From Thaumatotibia leucotreta (Eukaryota > Arthropoda > Insecta > Lepidoptera > Tortricidae): 64,000 nt of DNA. Below are positions 21,967-32,761 of this stretch, piece after piece. A program made the translations under genes and the position numbers. The DNA lies in contig JALPQI010000760.1 of the NCBI GenBank assembly GCA_025490895.1, positions 62,001 through 126,000 of the forward strand, in the 5' to 3' direction. Numbering within the stretch: position 1 is the stretch's first letter; every line of letters begins with the position of its first letter. The notes beneath the pieces are model-generated. The model was given only the letters and a program-made list of their open reading frames with translations, was not told the DNA's origin and did not search any database.

Positions 21967-22640
21967 AAACTTTTCCCCTCACAATAGCGAGGAAACTCAA
22001 AAAAGGTAATTATTTGTTCACATTACAATCATCATCGGGTTAGTGATAATAATTTTCCAAATGCATCATGTAAAGATTTTGTCGCAGTAAACTTAGCACG
22101 AAAAAGTAAACGCAGCACGATTTTAACACATTCCTGTAGTTGCACATCAACGCCAATGCATTATTAAATCATTCTCATTCATTATTTTTACAAAATTATA
22201 ACAGAACACTCTGAAAGTTGTTTAGTTTACTATTTTTATGCGTGTTCGAGTCGGTAAATAAAGATTATAACCTATAATATTCATTGACAATGTTGACGTT
22301 GACATTTTCTGCGTTTTATGATTGCATCTAGTCATCTTATCATCATTCATTAAAACAATTGTTACTTATGGAATTGTAAGATTAATGTGTTAAAATCATC
22401 ATATTATATAAAGGTTTGTATTTTACACTAAATTCTCAAACAAATTATTTAATTATCATTAATATGGAACGATTTCCATGAGCATTTTACGTTTTGTTAT
22501 CTGTTAAACGAATGCTACTTCGCGCTACGCTCCAAGGTCATTACTTTGCCACACAAGTGAATAATATGCGTTTTTACACGCTCGTATTAGCATTCGTAGC
22601 ATTTTACGAGCTAGTGAGGGGAAAATACTTTTATATTAAT
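21967..22640. mobile_element. Possible larger TIR element
   Basis: 'acttttcccctcac' at 21970-21983 is inverted as 'gtgaggggaaaatactt' at 22615-22631. The interior is AT-rich and non-coding, with 'cttcgcgctacgctcc' near 22511. It could also be part of the neighbouring element. Confidence 0.45.
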
Positions 22641-23084
22641 GTTTGAAATTAAATCCCTTGTGAATTGTAATAACGTTATTGTATCTATAGTTTTAAGATT
22701 CGGAGTATTAATAATAATTAGCTCAAATATTTAGCCAATAAGAACTATTTGCATGCTACATCAAGTGAAATGTACACACTCAAATTACTGCCAACCTATG
22801 TTAATTAATACATTTTTTGCAAATAAATATATCTTTATCGTTATATTTAGGTGGTTTTAAAGTATGTAATTTCTGACTTTTTGACTGAGGTACGGGAATT
22901 CTGCATAACTGCATTTTGGCTGCATGCCAAACCTCACCTTAATGCGTCATTCTCCAAATTGCCAGCTTATGTACCTGTTGACAAATGTTGTAACATTAGT
23001 ATAATGTTCTGTTAGATTTGATTGTACCATTTTAATGGGGCTGCTTTAAGGTGCGACCACACCGCCGCTTGAAAAAGGGAGACT
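22641..23084. other. Unassigned DNA
   Basis: No repeats were recognised, apart from 'aaggtgcgaccacaccgcc' at about 23050, which begins like some TIR elements but has no partner. Confidence 0.35.
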
Positions 23085-23335
23085 CTCAAGAGTCTCAGGC
23101 CACCTGATGGAAAGCAGGAACTGAGGCCCATGGACATAGCGATCAGAAAATCGCCTATGCGTTGCCTACCCTGAGGACAAAGATGGATTGCCTCTGTCTA
23201 TGCCAGTAATTAGACCGACTATCTTACCCCCAAACCGAAACACAGCAGCAAACACTGCTATTTAGCGGCAGGTTAACGGGTAAGACGGTGGTAGCTAACC
23301 GGGCGGACCCTGCACGAGGTCCTACCACGAGCAAA
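23085..23335 (-). mobile_element. LINE 3'-end repeat, second copy
   Basis: Minus-strand relative of 18725-18990: 'ccacctgatggaaagcagga', 'atcgcctatgcgttgcctac' and 'gcggcaggttaacgggtaag' recur in inverted order. No coding sequence is attached. Confidence 0.7.
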
Positions 23336-23392
23336 AAGTTAAGGCTTTAATCAAGATGAAAATCACGATAGTGTCATTTGTCATATTGTGTG

Positions 23393-23481
23393 CAGTCAAG
23401 GGCAAATATATGTATACACTTTTGCACCTTATTTTAACAGTATAAGATAAAAAAGTGTATATATATTTATGCCCTTGACTG
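23393..23481. mobile_element. Short hairpin element (89 bp)
   Basis: 'cagtcaagggcaaatatatg' on the left pairs with 'tatatttatgcccttgactg' on the right; the loop is about 25 bp. Confidence 0.8.
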
Positions 23482-23546
23482 TACTCTGTGCAACAACCTT
23501 TGGCATTGGAAAAAGGCATCTTTAAATAGAAGTAGGCACGTATTGC

Positions 23547-23705
23547 AGGATCCCTAGCCAAGTTGCCAATCGCTAACGCTTAGTAGCGTATCGTAGTTTT
23601 CCCTCTCTGTCACTCTTTTATATTAGTGCGACAAAGACAGTTAGCTGCCTTTCGCTTACGATTCACGTTTAAGCGTTAGCGATTGGCAACTTGGATAAGC
23701 ATCCT
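23547..23705. mobile_element. Foldback MITE, family also at 47 kb
   Basis: 'ccaagttgccaatcgctaac' on the left is inverted as 'gttagcgattggcaacttgg' on the right, with outer 'aggat'/'atcct'. The same family lies at 46980-47123 in the other orientation, sharing 'cgtagttttccctctctgtc'. Confidence 0.9.
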
Positions 23706-24237
23706 GATTTCTCATATAATCTCATACAAAATTTGAAGTCGCCTTTTTTTCACTGCCAAAAAAGTCGTTACACAAAATTCAACTACGTAACACGAAAATT
23801 ATGATACTAAATATTATTTTCATTAAAGGCTCTTAACTATTTACATTTTTTGGCAATAGACCCTTTGCGTCATGTAATTATTATGATTGCTTACAATAAA
23901 ACAGATCAATTCGACATTTCAAAGTTTAGAATTTCCTTCCCATACACGTGCAATGTCTGTAGGGAGTGGAAAAGCGAAGGGCTCGGCTACTAATTAATTG
24001 CTGACCAACGTCGAGGCGTGAAGGGAGGGGACATATCGAGATTTATAAGAGTTACGAAAATAACACAAAATATTTATTTATACGTCAAACAGTGATTTTA
24101 ATCTAAATTCAAGCCGCAAGTAGTAGTTTAACGGCTAAACTTACATATTTGTGCAAACACTGCAAAGTAACGAATATGTTTGCCGGATCACGTTTTACTT
24201 GATTTTCCTTCCTTTGTCTTAATAGTGCCGAAATATC
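23706..24237. other. Unassigned DNA
   Basis: No repeat or coding signal was recognised. Confidence 0.4.
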
Positions 24238-24530
24238 GGATCATCATCATCATCATCATCATCTTAGCCATAAACTGCTGAACATAGGCCTCCCCTCAGG
24301 ACCATCACATGTACCGGTTAGATGCGACCTGCATCCGGCGTGTCCCGGCTACCTTCATATGGTCGCCTGTCCATCTTGTGGGTGGACGTCCTACGCTGCG
24401 TTTGCCTAGCCGTGGTCTCCACTCGAGCACTTTTCGACCCCATCCACCATCTGCTCTGCGTGCAATGTGGCCTGCCCATTGCCACTTCAGCTTGGCTAAA
24501 TATCGAGTGCTCGAAACAGATTCACTTGAT
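24238..24530 (-). mobile_element. RTE-A-like LINE, 3' fragment
   Basis: Minus strand. The (TCA)n at 24241 is the reverse of the (TGA)n tail, then 'ctgctgaacataggcctccc' matches the RTE-A tail. The reverse complement encodes the GRPPTRW-type C-terminal region, with disruptions. It is more diverged from the 1-kb copy than the 61-kb copy is. Confidence 0.85.
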
Positions 24531-24659
24531 AAATACAGTCGCCATCAAAATATCGTAGCGCCCAGAGCGCTCAAAAATATCTGAACACGCCTCTGTCATT
24601 CATTATGGAAATAAATGCATTTACAGATTGACAAAATGCGTGTACATTGTTGTTGTTTG

Positions 24660-24935
24660 TCAGCCTCCGTAGCCTAGTTGGAAGTGACCCTGCCTACGAA
24701 GCTGGAGGTTCCGGGTTCGTATCCCGGCGAGGGCATTATTTGTGTATTTATGTATCACAAATATTTGTTCCTTGGTCATGGCTGTCTATGTATTTAAGTA
24801 ACTGTATGTATCTATCTATTATACATATCGTCGCCTGGTACCCACATCACAAGCCTTAATTGAGCTTACCGTGGGACTAGGTCGATTTGTGTAAAGATGT
24901 CCAAAAATATTTATTTATTTATTTATTTATTGTAG
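24660..24935 (+). mobile_element. SINE-2, full length
   Basis: The best complete copy. The head 'gcctccgtagcctagttgg' contains the A box; the arm 'ccctgcctacgaagctgg' puts ACG at the anticodon position (tRNA-Arg-like); the B box is 'gggttcgtatccc'. The body has (GTATCTATCT)n, 'tacccacatcacaagcctta' and 'gtgggactaggtcgatttgt', and the tail is (TTTA)n. Transcription would be by RNA polymerase III. Confidence 0.92.
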
Positions 24936-25137
24936 AACGCTCCGGACGCTACAATATAACTAATTATACTTTAAAAAATAAGTAAAAAAAAGAATAAAAA
25001 AATGTACTACTGTTTGTTGAAATTGTTAGGGACTAAAATGTAATATGACTATTATAATTTAGTTATAATTATTATGTAAGTACCTATACGTATACTTGAA
25101 TGATATGAAAAATTATTTCTATTTTTATCAATAAAAA

Positions 25138-25655
25138 TCTCATTCTCGTTCTCTCATTCTCATTCTCTCATTCTCGTTCTCTCATTCTCATTCTTTCATT
25201 CTCATTCTCTCATTCTCATTCTCTCATTCTCATTCTCTCATTCTCTCATTCTCATTCTCTCATTCTCATTCTCTCATTCTCATTCTCTCATTCTCATTCT
25301 CTCATTCTCATTCTCATTCTCTCATTCTCATTCTCTCATTCTCATTCTCTCATTCTCTCCTTCTCATTCTCTCATTCTCATTCTCTCATTTTCATTCTCT
25401 CACTCTCATTCTCATTCTCATTCTCTCATTCTTATTCTCTCATTCTCATTCTCTCATTCTCATTCTCTCATTCTCATTCTCTCATTCGCATTCTCTCATT
25501 CTCATTCTCTCATTCTCATTCTCTCATTCTCATTCTCTCATTCGCAATTTTTCATTCTCATTCTCTCATTCTTATTCTCTCATTCTCATTCTCTCATTCT
25601 CATTCTCATTATCTCATTCTAATTCTCATTCTCTCATTCTCATTCTCACTAGTAA
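25138..25655 (+). repeat. CATTCTCATTCTCT minisatellite, ~520 bp
   Basis: About 37 units of a 14-mer ('attctctcattctc') with 8-mer half-steps and scattered point changes. The strand is almost purely pyrimidine plus A, so the duplex has a long purine/pyrimidine asymmetry. Confidence 0.95.
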
Positions 25656-26181
25656 AAGCTTTTTAGGTTCTTTAAATTATCTATTTATCGAGTCTCGCCC
25701 ATCCCTATTTCTTGCTCTAATTGCCGCCATCTTTTTTGCTCGCCTGCGGATCTGTCACGTGACCTGTCGACTTACGACTTGTAAACTAACGGTTGCTCCT
25801 TTTAACTTGTAAACTAAACTAACTTCCAAGAATGTTCATTTGTTTTCATAGTATATTGTTGGCTGAATTAACAGTCAAATGCAAAAATGTAGTGCAGTGG
25901 ACTATCATAGGCTGATGATGTATGATATAAGTATTAAATAATTTGATTTGAGTTTTCACAATTACTTCATAATTTGATTTCAAAATCTGTACTGATGTTA
26001 GCAACAACAAACGAGGAAGCGTAAAACCCGCAACCAAAAAGGTTTACACAAAAAACAACCCAATATTAACCAGGAATAAATTATCAAAAATTCCCATAGG
26101 ATTGTAGGGACCAATGCGCACGGTCACTGCGTTTTTCCGAACGTTTCCGTCACTCGATGGGATCTTGTAAAACTCGTAAAT
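25656..26181. other. Unassigned DNA with SINE-1 tail crumb
   Basis: 25891-25921 is 'gcagtggactatcataggct' + 'gatgatg', the last 30 bp of SINE-1. It may be an extreme 5' truncation. The rest is unrecognised. Confidence 0.5.
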
Positions 26182-26229
26182 AACCAAAAAGGGAAAACGT
26201 CGGAAAGCCGACGTTTTCCCTTTTTGGTT
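26182..26229. repeat. Perfect 48-bp palindrome
   Basis: 'aaccaaaaagggaaaacgtc' + 'gg', loop 'aaag', then the exact reverse complement. Confidence 0.9.
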
Positions 26230-26739
26230 TTTGCCTTATTTAATGTAACTTTATGGTGAATGTATTGGTGATATCTATTATAGCGTTTTACGGTTTGATA
26301 AACACCTAGGATGTTGGTGAAATGGGTATTTTATCTTTGGGTTCTTGTCCTACTCAAGTATTTTTAAAAAACATTATTTTGTAAAACAACTCAATTACTA
26401 TAGTACATTTCCTAACTAGTGCGGGAACTTTTTTTCGGCGAGGGTGAAAGTTGGAGCTCGAGTGAAACGAGGGCGACAATCAAAAACAATAATAATGCCT
26501 CCTTAAGTAATATGAATTGCAACAACACAAAAAAATATGAATACTCAAGGGCCTGAGTCATATTTAAAATCATAGGCAAGTAACAACTTCAGTACAAAAT
26601 CTGACACGCTCGCCCGCCGTACAAATGAATGAACTTGTTTCTTCTATCCAAATCTAATTCTGTGTTATGGAGGCTGAAAATCGGTGGAATTTTAAATTTT
26701 AACTTTTTGTATATCGACATAACAACGATAAATATAATT
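26230..26739. other. Unassigned DNA
   Basis: 'tttcggcgagggtgaaagtt' at 26435 also occurs inverted near 28980-29010 ('aactttcaccctcgtcg'), a hint of a dispersed element whose limits I cannot set. Confidence 0.4.
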
Positions 26740-26882
26740 AAACGGTTAAACTCACGTGTATTTAGTCACTACGCGAATAGTGAACGCGGGCTCAGTGCTT
26801 GATAATGGGTACCTAGGCTCTCCGAAACATGTCGCGTGTAATGACGAAATACACGTGAGCTTAACCGTTTAATTATATTTAC
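26740..26882. mobile_element. Foldback MITE (143 bp)
   Basis: 'aattaaacggttaaactcac' on the left pairs with 'gtgagcttaaccgtttaatt' on the right; 'gtgtatttagtcact' pairs with 'aatgacgaaatacac'. The centre has 'tacctaggctctccgaaaca'. A partial relative lies at 32525-32595. Confidence 0.88.
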
Positions 26883-27237
26883 GGTGGAACTTTGCTGTTG
26901 AGATATTTAAGAACATAATTATGATAGAATATACCATTCACAATGTTTAGCCAACTTCTACGTAATTAAATAAATTTGATATCGTGTTTGTGAAGATGAC
27001 AACATAATAAATCACCTCAAAGATTTGAATCAAATATCTTCTTATTATAAATTGGTATTTTGCGTAATTTAGCTCGAATTTTGCTCCCTGACGAGTCAGC
27101 TACATTTAACACACGTTAATGGATTTCGTGTAGATGTCATTCACTAGACTATGCTTTCTACTTGTTGGGTTGAATTTCATCATCCGGAACATGAGTATAT
27201 TTATGTCCCTTTTCTAGCGGCTCCATATTCTTCTTCT
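26883..27237. other. Unassigned AT-rich DNA
   Basis: No feature was recognised. Confidence 0.4.
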
Positions 27238-27470
27238 TACAAATAAATAAATATCTTGGGATATTTTACACGAATCGACTTAGTCCCACGGTAAGCTCAA
27301 ATTAAGGCTTGTGATGTGGGTACCAAGCGACAATACATGATAATATATAGATACTTAAATACATAGACAACCACGACCAGGGAATAAATATTTGTGATGA
27401 ATAAATACGCGAATAATGCCCTTGCCGGTTTTCTAACCCACATCGGTAACACTGCCTACGATTCTGGGCT
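27238..27470 (-). mobile_element. SINE-2 copy, head degraded
   Basis: Minus strand from the tail 'acaaataaataaatatcttg' to a head that breaks down after 'gcccttgccgg'. The B box is damaged ('ttttctaaccca'). Confidence 0.8.
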
Positions 27471-27615
27471 CAAATCTCTTTATAATCCGGGCTTTTATTT
27501 GTGTTTAAAAAAAAAATCTTGTTCTTTAGTCATCTCTAAGTACCTATCTATCGTCGCTTTGGTATCTACAACGCAAGCCACAATTGACTTTACTGTGGAA
27601 CTAGGTGGCTTATGG
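27471..27615 (+). mobile_element. SINE-2 remnant, opposite strand
   Basis: 'tacctatctatcgtcgcttt', 'aagccacaattgacttta' and 'tgtggaactaggt' follow the SINE-2 order on the plus strand. With the previous entry it forms a degenerate head-to-head pair. Confidence 0.6.
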
Positions 27616-27627
27616 TCCCATTTTATC

Positions 27628-27839
27628 CGTTTTCATCACACCTGTTCGGTAAGTGCGCCAATACGCTGCGGTGATGCGCGCCGTAGGTGCGTCATTACGT
27701 CCTAGTAAAGCGCGTTAAGGATTTTCATACAACATTACGTCGCATTAGCGCGGTCCGGCGCACGCTGCGCGCCGCGCCGAGATTTCTTTTATGAAAATGA
27801 TGAAATTAAGTCAATTTGCATCACAGGTGTGATGAAAAA
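27628..27839. mobile_element. TIR element (212 bp)
   Basis: 'gttttcatcacacctgt' on the left and 'acaggtgtgatgaaaaac' on the right. The core is very GC-rich ('gcgcacgctgcgcgccgcgc', about 27757-27776). A solo end-like piece sits at 30820. Confidence 0.8.
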
Positions 27840-27959
27840 CATTGTGTGTACCACGGGCGGTACAAGAATTATGAACTCGTGTGAAGTAAAGCCCAAGACG
27901 AAGGCGCGTTCACACTCGTTCGCAAATTCTTACTTACCGCCCTAAATACACAATGTACT
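27840..27959. mobile_element. Foldback element (120 bp)
   Basis: 'cattgtgtgtaccacgggcg' pairs with 'cgccctaaatacacaatg'; 'acaagaatt' pairs with 'aattctta'. It abuts the previous element with no spacer. Confidence 0.7.
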
Positions 27960-28555
27960 ATTGTCATGCTACGCGTCACTTTTCCACTTGCTTACTTGTT
28001 GGAATGTGACGGCTACGTCAACAAACAATTGGACGTGGTACCATCATAAGCCTAGGTTGACTTTTGAATGATTATATATATATATATATATATATATTTA
28101 TTTATTTATTTACACAGCTCGTGATTTTTCGTCTTGGTTCCATCTAGTAAGATGTAATCTACGGTGTATAGCCGGGGAAGCGAACCGCGAACCGCCTACT
28201 CGTCAGGCACCGTTAACCCCTCAAAGAATTAGAAGTGCGATTTAATTTCTCGTACGTTCTGTGCGAAATGGGCTGTTATTTTGTTGAATCTCTGCGCAGA
28301 ATGTGGGTTAGTAATATGTTATGGTGGTATGAGTTTGGAGTACATATTTGATTCCGGTTCGCTACAGCTAAATATTGAAACCTCGTGCTCCTACTTATAG
28401 TGTCGCAATACTCGTAATCAAGTTTCAAAATGGTGGAAATGGAAATCATAAAAATCCTGTCTCCTGCGGAAAAGTAAACTTAACGTGCATAAATTTCTCT
28501 TTTTAAGGCACTTGTTATGAAAAAATTCGTTCGATACACGTGTAAAAACTTCTTT
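27960..28555. other. Unassigned DNA with (TA)n
   Basis: A (TA)n run at about 28074-28096 leads into (TTTA)n to 28112, perhaps a lone SINE-2 tail. Nothing else was recognised. Confidence 0.45.
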
Positions 28556-28930
28556 TTAACCGACTTCAAAAAAGGAGGAGGTTCTCAATTCGACTGATTT
28601 TTTTTTTTTTTTTGTTGTATGTATGTTACCTGATATCTCCGAGAATAGTGAACCGATTTTAAAATTTCTTTTTGTGATCGAACGTATTACCCCGAGATGG
28701 TCCCGTTGGCACCAAGTTGCGGTCTGATGATGGGATCTTGGAGAAATCGAGGGATCTCTTCAATTGTTATAGGTTACGCTTTTGGTAATTAATGTATTAA
28801 TTTATGTATGGCGCTTTTGGTAATTTTCATTCATTTACAAGAATGTGCATTCAGAAAGTAGGATTTGAGGAAACCAATGATGGAAACAAATCGGGAATCT
28901 TGGAGAAACCGGTTGAAGTCGGTTTTTTAA
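28556..28930 (+). mobile_element. 'aaccgacttcaaaaa' TIR repeat
   Basis: Starts 'ttaaccgacttcaaaaaagg' and ends 'gttgaagtcggttttttaa', i.e. inverted ends of about 15 bp. The interior has 'gatggtcccgttggcacca' and 'ggatcttggagaaa'. A partial copy is at 43994-44280. Probably a non-autonomous DNA transposon. Confidence 0.8.
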
Positions 28931-29151
28931 ATTTTTAATTTGGTGATTATTAACTCGGGTGATTGTTGCCCTCGTTTCACTCGGGCTCCAACTTTCACCC
29001 TCGTCGAAAAAAAATTTTTTTGCACTTGCATCGAAATGTACTATTACTTTTATTACAACGACCATAATGTACAGAACAACAATCGACGAAGTAGAGTGAC
29101 TTTGATAGCAGTTTTGTTCCTCGCTGTTCTTATAGATACGGCGAATTTAAT

Positions 29152-29208
29152 ATCATCATCATCATTATATGAGCCGAAAGACGTCCACTGCTGAACATAG
29201 GCCACCCC
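29152..29208 (-). mobile_element. RTE-A tail fragment
   Basis: 'aagacgtccactgctgaaca' and (ATC)n are the inverse of the last 55 bp of RTE-A (compare 1850-1905). Extreme 5' truncation. Confidence 0.8.
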
Positions 29209-29261
29209 AAAGATTTGCGAAAATTCTACTAATATAATATAAAAATTAATAAATAATTTAA

Positions 29262-29504
29262 AATGTTAGAAAACATCAATTTATTTTTATAATTAAACAA
29301 ATTGATATTGAAGTTACTTTTTTACAATGCGGATAATCCCACAATGTCGTAACAGATGTGCTTACCATAGAAAAAATCAACTACGAAAGACTCTGGTTGT
29401 CACGGGATTCGAACCCGCTTCCTCTGGATTGCCGGTCCAACGTGCTTCCAATTACACCAGACGACCTTCCGTCGAACACAGCGAATTTTTCCAATGGTAT
29501 GGTA
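29262..29504 (-). repeat. Inverted SINE-3 copy of the 394-bp units
   Basis: Reverse complement of 29791-30022 over about 235 bp, including the whole tRNA-like head (inverted B box 'gggattcgaacccgc'). I saw essentially no mismatches. Confidence 0.9.
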
Positions 29505-29510
29505 TTTTTC

Positions 29511-29904
29511 GTAGTTGATTTTTTCTATGGTAAGCACATCTGTTACGACATTGTGGGATTATCCGCATTGTAAAAAAGTAACTTCAATATCAATTTGTTT
29601 AATTATAAAAATAAATTGATGTTTTCTAATCTTGTATTGATTACAGCGCCCTCTCTAGCAAATTCAACGCAGCGTAGAGTTGCCGAGCTTGCAGACGATT
29701 ATGTGATGCATACGTCTTAGGAGTGTGGCTTAAGGTTGTAGTACCTTCGAAACATTACGTACAGATGTCGCTAGTGATTAGATTCACAATACCATTGGAA
29801 AAATTCGCTGTGTTCGACGGAAGGTCGTCTGGTGTAATTGGAAGCACGTTGGACCGGCAATCCAGAGGAAGCGGGTTCGAATCCCGTGACAACCAGAGTC
29901 TTTC
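29511..29904 (+). repeat. 394-bp tandem unit 1
   Basis: Starts 'gtagttgattttttctatgg' and ends 'aaccagagtctttc'. It contains a SINE-3 head: A box 'tggtgtaattgg', anticodon-arm loop 'ccggcaa' (GGC at the anticodon position) and B box 'gggttcgaatcccg'. Confidence 0.92.
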
Positions 29905-30298
29905 GTAGTTGATTTTTTCTATGGTAAGCACATCTGTTACGACATTGTGGGATTATCCGCATTGTAAAAAAGTAACTTCAATATCAATTTGTTTAATTAT
30001 AAAAATAAATTGATGTTTTCTAATCTTGTATTGATTACAGCGCCCTCTCTAGCAAATTCAACGCAGCGTAGAGTTGCCGAGCTTGCAGACGATTATGTGA
30101 TGCATACGTCTTAGGAGTGTGGCTTAAGGTTGTAGTACCTTCGAAACATTACGTACAGATGTCGCTAGTGATTAGATTCACAATACCATTGGAAAAATTC
30201 GCTGTGTTCGACGGAAGGTCGTCTGGTGTAATTGGAAGCACGTTGGACCGGCAATCCAGAGGAAGCGGGTTCGAATCCCGTGACAACCAGAGTCTTTC
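29905..30298 (+). repeat. 394-bp tandem unit 2
   Basis: Appears base-for-base identical to 29511-29904. A third unit starts at 30299 but breaks off after 'acgacattgtggga' (30345). Confidence 0.92.
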
Positions 30299-30371
30299 GT
30301 AGTTGATTTTTTCTATGGTAAGCACATCTGTTACGACATTGTGGGAATTTAAAATGTCTTCAATACCAAAG

Positions 30372-32045
30372 GGGATTGGGTATTTTTGTATGGACTAGTG
30401 GCGTCATTTTTTTTTTCAGCGGCCATCGTTTATGTTACTACTATTTTGTAGTGCTACCTAGGACTAGCTTATTTACGAAATAAGTTTTGCCGTATGTAAT
30501 ATCGGAGCCAAGATATGGGCCCTTCAAACAATATTATTGGACCAGTGAATATACCTAACTAAGACAGGTTTAGGAGACAGCTTAGATGACTACAGGCATA
30601 TTTAACTCGATAATACTACTAACAAAGATACAAGGATATTGCTCATAAAGTATAATAGTTAATTTAACCGACTTAAAAAAAGAAGATCTTAGGATTCTTA
30701 GGTATATGAAAATGCAACTGTATTTTCTTATGCGATTTCTATGCTATCTGTTTAGTGAACATTAAAATGTTGCAAAATGGTTTCAATAGACGGTTCACCC
30801 TCTGACTACACCATAAGGAATCACAGGTGTGATGCACACATGAAAAACGTTTTGACATATTTCCAAGTACTACCTAATTAGATTCGTTTTTAGATTGGAA
30901 TTGTTGCTAATGCTTTCTTATGTATACAACACAACATATCTGATATTATTTGGGATAAGGGGCCTTATTGTCGATGGCTCTTATGTCCGGTGACGTCGTA
31001 TTTGTATACAAACATGGCTCATAACGCCGTAAGCACCAATGACAATAACGTCCCTTTTCCCAGATAACGTCATTTGTAATTTTTAGTATGACGTTGCATT
31101 ACTTTTTTACACATTTTCTAGCTCGTCGTAAACTTCATTCTCAATATTATCTTGGCGAATCACTCTATCTAAAAACTGTGCCAGGGGATCAAGATGTTCT
31201 TGATACCTACCCCATCCCAAGAACCATATAATTGACATTACATGTGAGCAACAGCCTAAGGTTCTCTTCCCAACAACACATGAACAATAATGTCCTAATA
31301 TTGCCTCTGGGCCTTGTAATCCACCATCTACAGCAACATAAACAAAATACTGTCTTCTGTTGGAGTGCCGCGATTGTATACTGCCTCTTAAAAGCCACGG
31401 ATCGATGCAATCGGGATTTTAGTCGCAGAAATCTTGCAAATTGGGTTCTTTGTATACCTCAATTACGTAGGTTTTTGATGTGCTCACCATAATAGCTTCG
31501 AGCTTGCTCGATTTGATATGTGCCCAGCGCGTAAATTATTAGATCGTCTGCCGTTAATTGTGGAAAATCGTCCATTCCCGGAACTTCAGCATTCATCATT
31601 TGGAAGGCAGCTCTTCTTTGGTTTAGGTTCTTTTGCAAAACATATTCACTTATTATTGACATAATTACGTTCAATAGAACGTTCATCGACATCCGTCATA
31701 AAATCGCCGTGTTAAAGAAAAAAGGAACTATCTCTAAATAATCATTGACCGAAAAAGAACCTTATGTCCAAGGTTACCTTATGAGTTAAGGTTAGGTTTT
31801 ACGTGGCATACACAATAGTAGCTTTAACTCATTCCGATGCATTTCAAAAAAAAATGTGTCTTTACTATAAAACTTTAAAGTACGATATCTCGGCTCCGAT
31901 ATAATTTAACTATATGCACTCCATAAAAAAATAAGTTTATTTTAAATTGCTCTTTTCAAATTTACCACTTTCATGAGTGGCCGCCAAAATTTAAAAACGA
32001 CGCCAACTTTACCCAAACTCCTTACTATTTGTTAAATACCCAAAT
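30372..32045 (-). mobile_element. Decayed TIR transposon (~1.67 kb)
   Basis: Ends are inverted 'ttgggtattt'/'aaatacccaa'. Further matching blocks in the long arms (about 170 bp) are 'ggcgtc', 'gcggcca', 'aataag' and 'atatcggagccaagatat' against 'atatctcggctccgatat'. Between the arms lies only the minus-strand protein fragment described next. The target duplication is unclear. Confidence 0.7.
31130..31692 (-). pseudogene. SWIM-like zinc-finger transposon protein, fragment
   Basis: The minus-strand frame from 31692 gives 'MDDFPQLTADDLIIYALG' and 'TYQIEQARSYYGEHIKN', then stops near 31459. The homology continues in another frame as 'VIEVYKEPNLQDF', a stop, then 'DGGLQGPEAILGHYCSCV', 'VGKRTLGCCSHVMSIIWF' and 'LGWGRYQEHLDPLAQFL'. 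The CSC...CCSH spacing matches the CxC...CxH SWIM zinc-binding pattern. In insects this 'GTYQI...GCCSH...IWFL' arrangement recurs as the C-terminal part of transposon-linked proteins; I recall the pattern but not a safe superfamily name. At least one frameshift and one stop break it, and no DDE catalytic domain was found. Confidence 0.65.
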
Positions 32046-32761
32046 CTAAGGCTAAAGATTGAAATTCTTTGGTGTCATACAATCTTGTGAAACAAAAAGA
32101 ACATAGATAATATTTTGATCTCTGCTGTTGTCCTCTTTCCCTCGAAATTCTGCGTTCATTTGCGTTTTTTTTTTACAGTAGGTATTACTTTTGTTTTAAA
32201 TACTATGTTTCCTTCTACTTCTTCAAAACGATGTACTTGATAAGATTTTTATTAACAGTAAAACTGTGTAGCCTTTGCAATTACGCAGCACCTCTTTGAG
32301 GCTTCAGTCAACTTTGAGTTATGCTTTGAGCCCGTTCTGAAATACGAGGAAATACATTTCTTTCGAACGGGAATAAAGTTCAATACTAAATATTATATTT
32401 TGTTTTCTAAAGTTCTATAAGATGCAAGTTTCTTTATATTATAATCAGAGGTCGGATGGATTTGTGACATTCTTAGTGACTTACGTCATTTTGATTATGA
32501 GATGTTGCACAAAAATCCGATCTCTGATTGTAATTGACCGGTTAAACTCAAGTGTATTTAAACAGTACGCGCGAAATGTTTCGGAGAGCCACAGTTCGCG
32601 AAACACTGTGTCAGTATTTCGAAATCACATTTTAAAACCAACCTTTTTGTCCATTAAAATGTTCAGTTTTATAGGATTTTTTTTTAAATTAACAATAGCC
32701 GATATACCAGGCAACTTCTATTTATGTCCCAAGTAACCTGTCTAATTTAACGGAAATATAA
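32046..32761. other. Unassigned DNA with a foldback remnant
   Basis: 32525-32595 ('ttgaccggttaaactcaagt', 'gaaatgtttcggagagcc') is half of the 26740-26882 family. The frame at 32422-32736 crosses it and has no domain. Confidence 0.5.

Noticed and set aside
24660..24735. A tRNA-Arg gene
   Set aside because: The acceptor stem does not pair well and a SINE body with (TTTA)n tail follows; it is the head of SINE-2.
25138..25655. CRISPR-like array
   Set aside because: Contiguous short units with no unique spacers, in a eukaryotic context; a minisatellite.
29327..30302. Repeated 61-63 codon frames containing 'VVTGFEPASSGLPVQRAS'
   Set aside because: They are translations of the SINE-3 tRNA-like head; the recurring peptide follows the SINE, not a gene.
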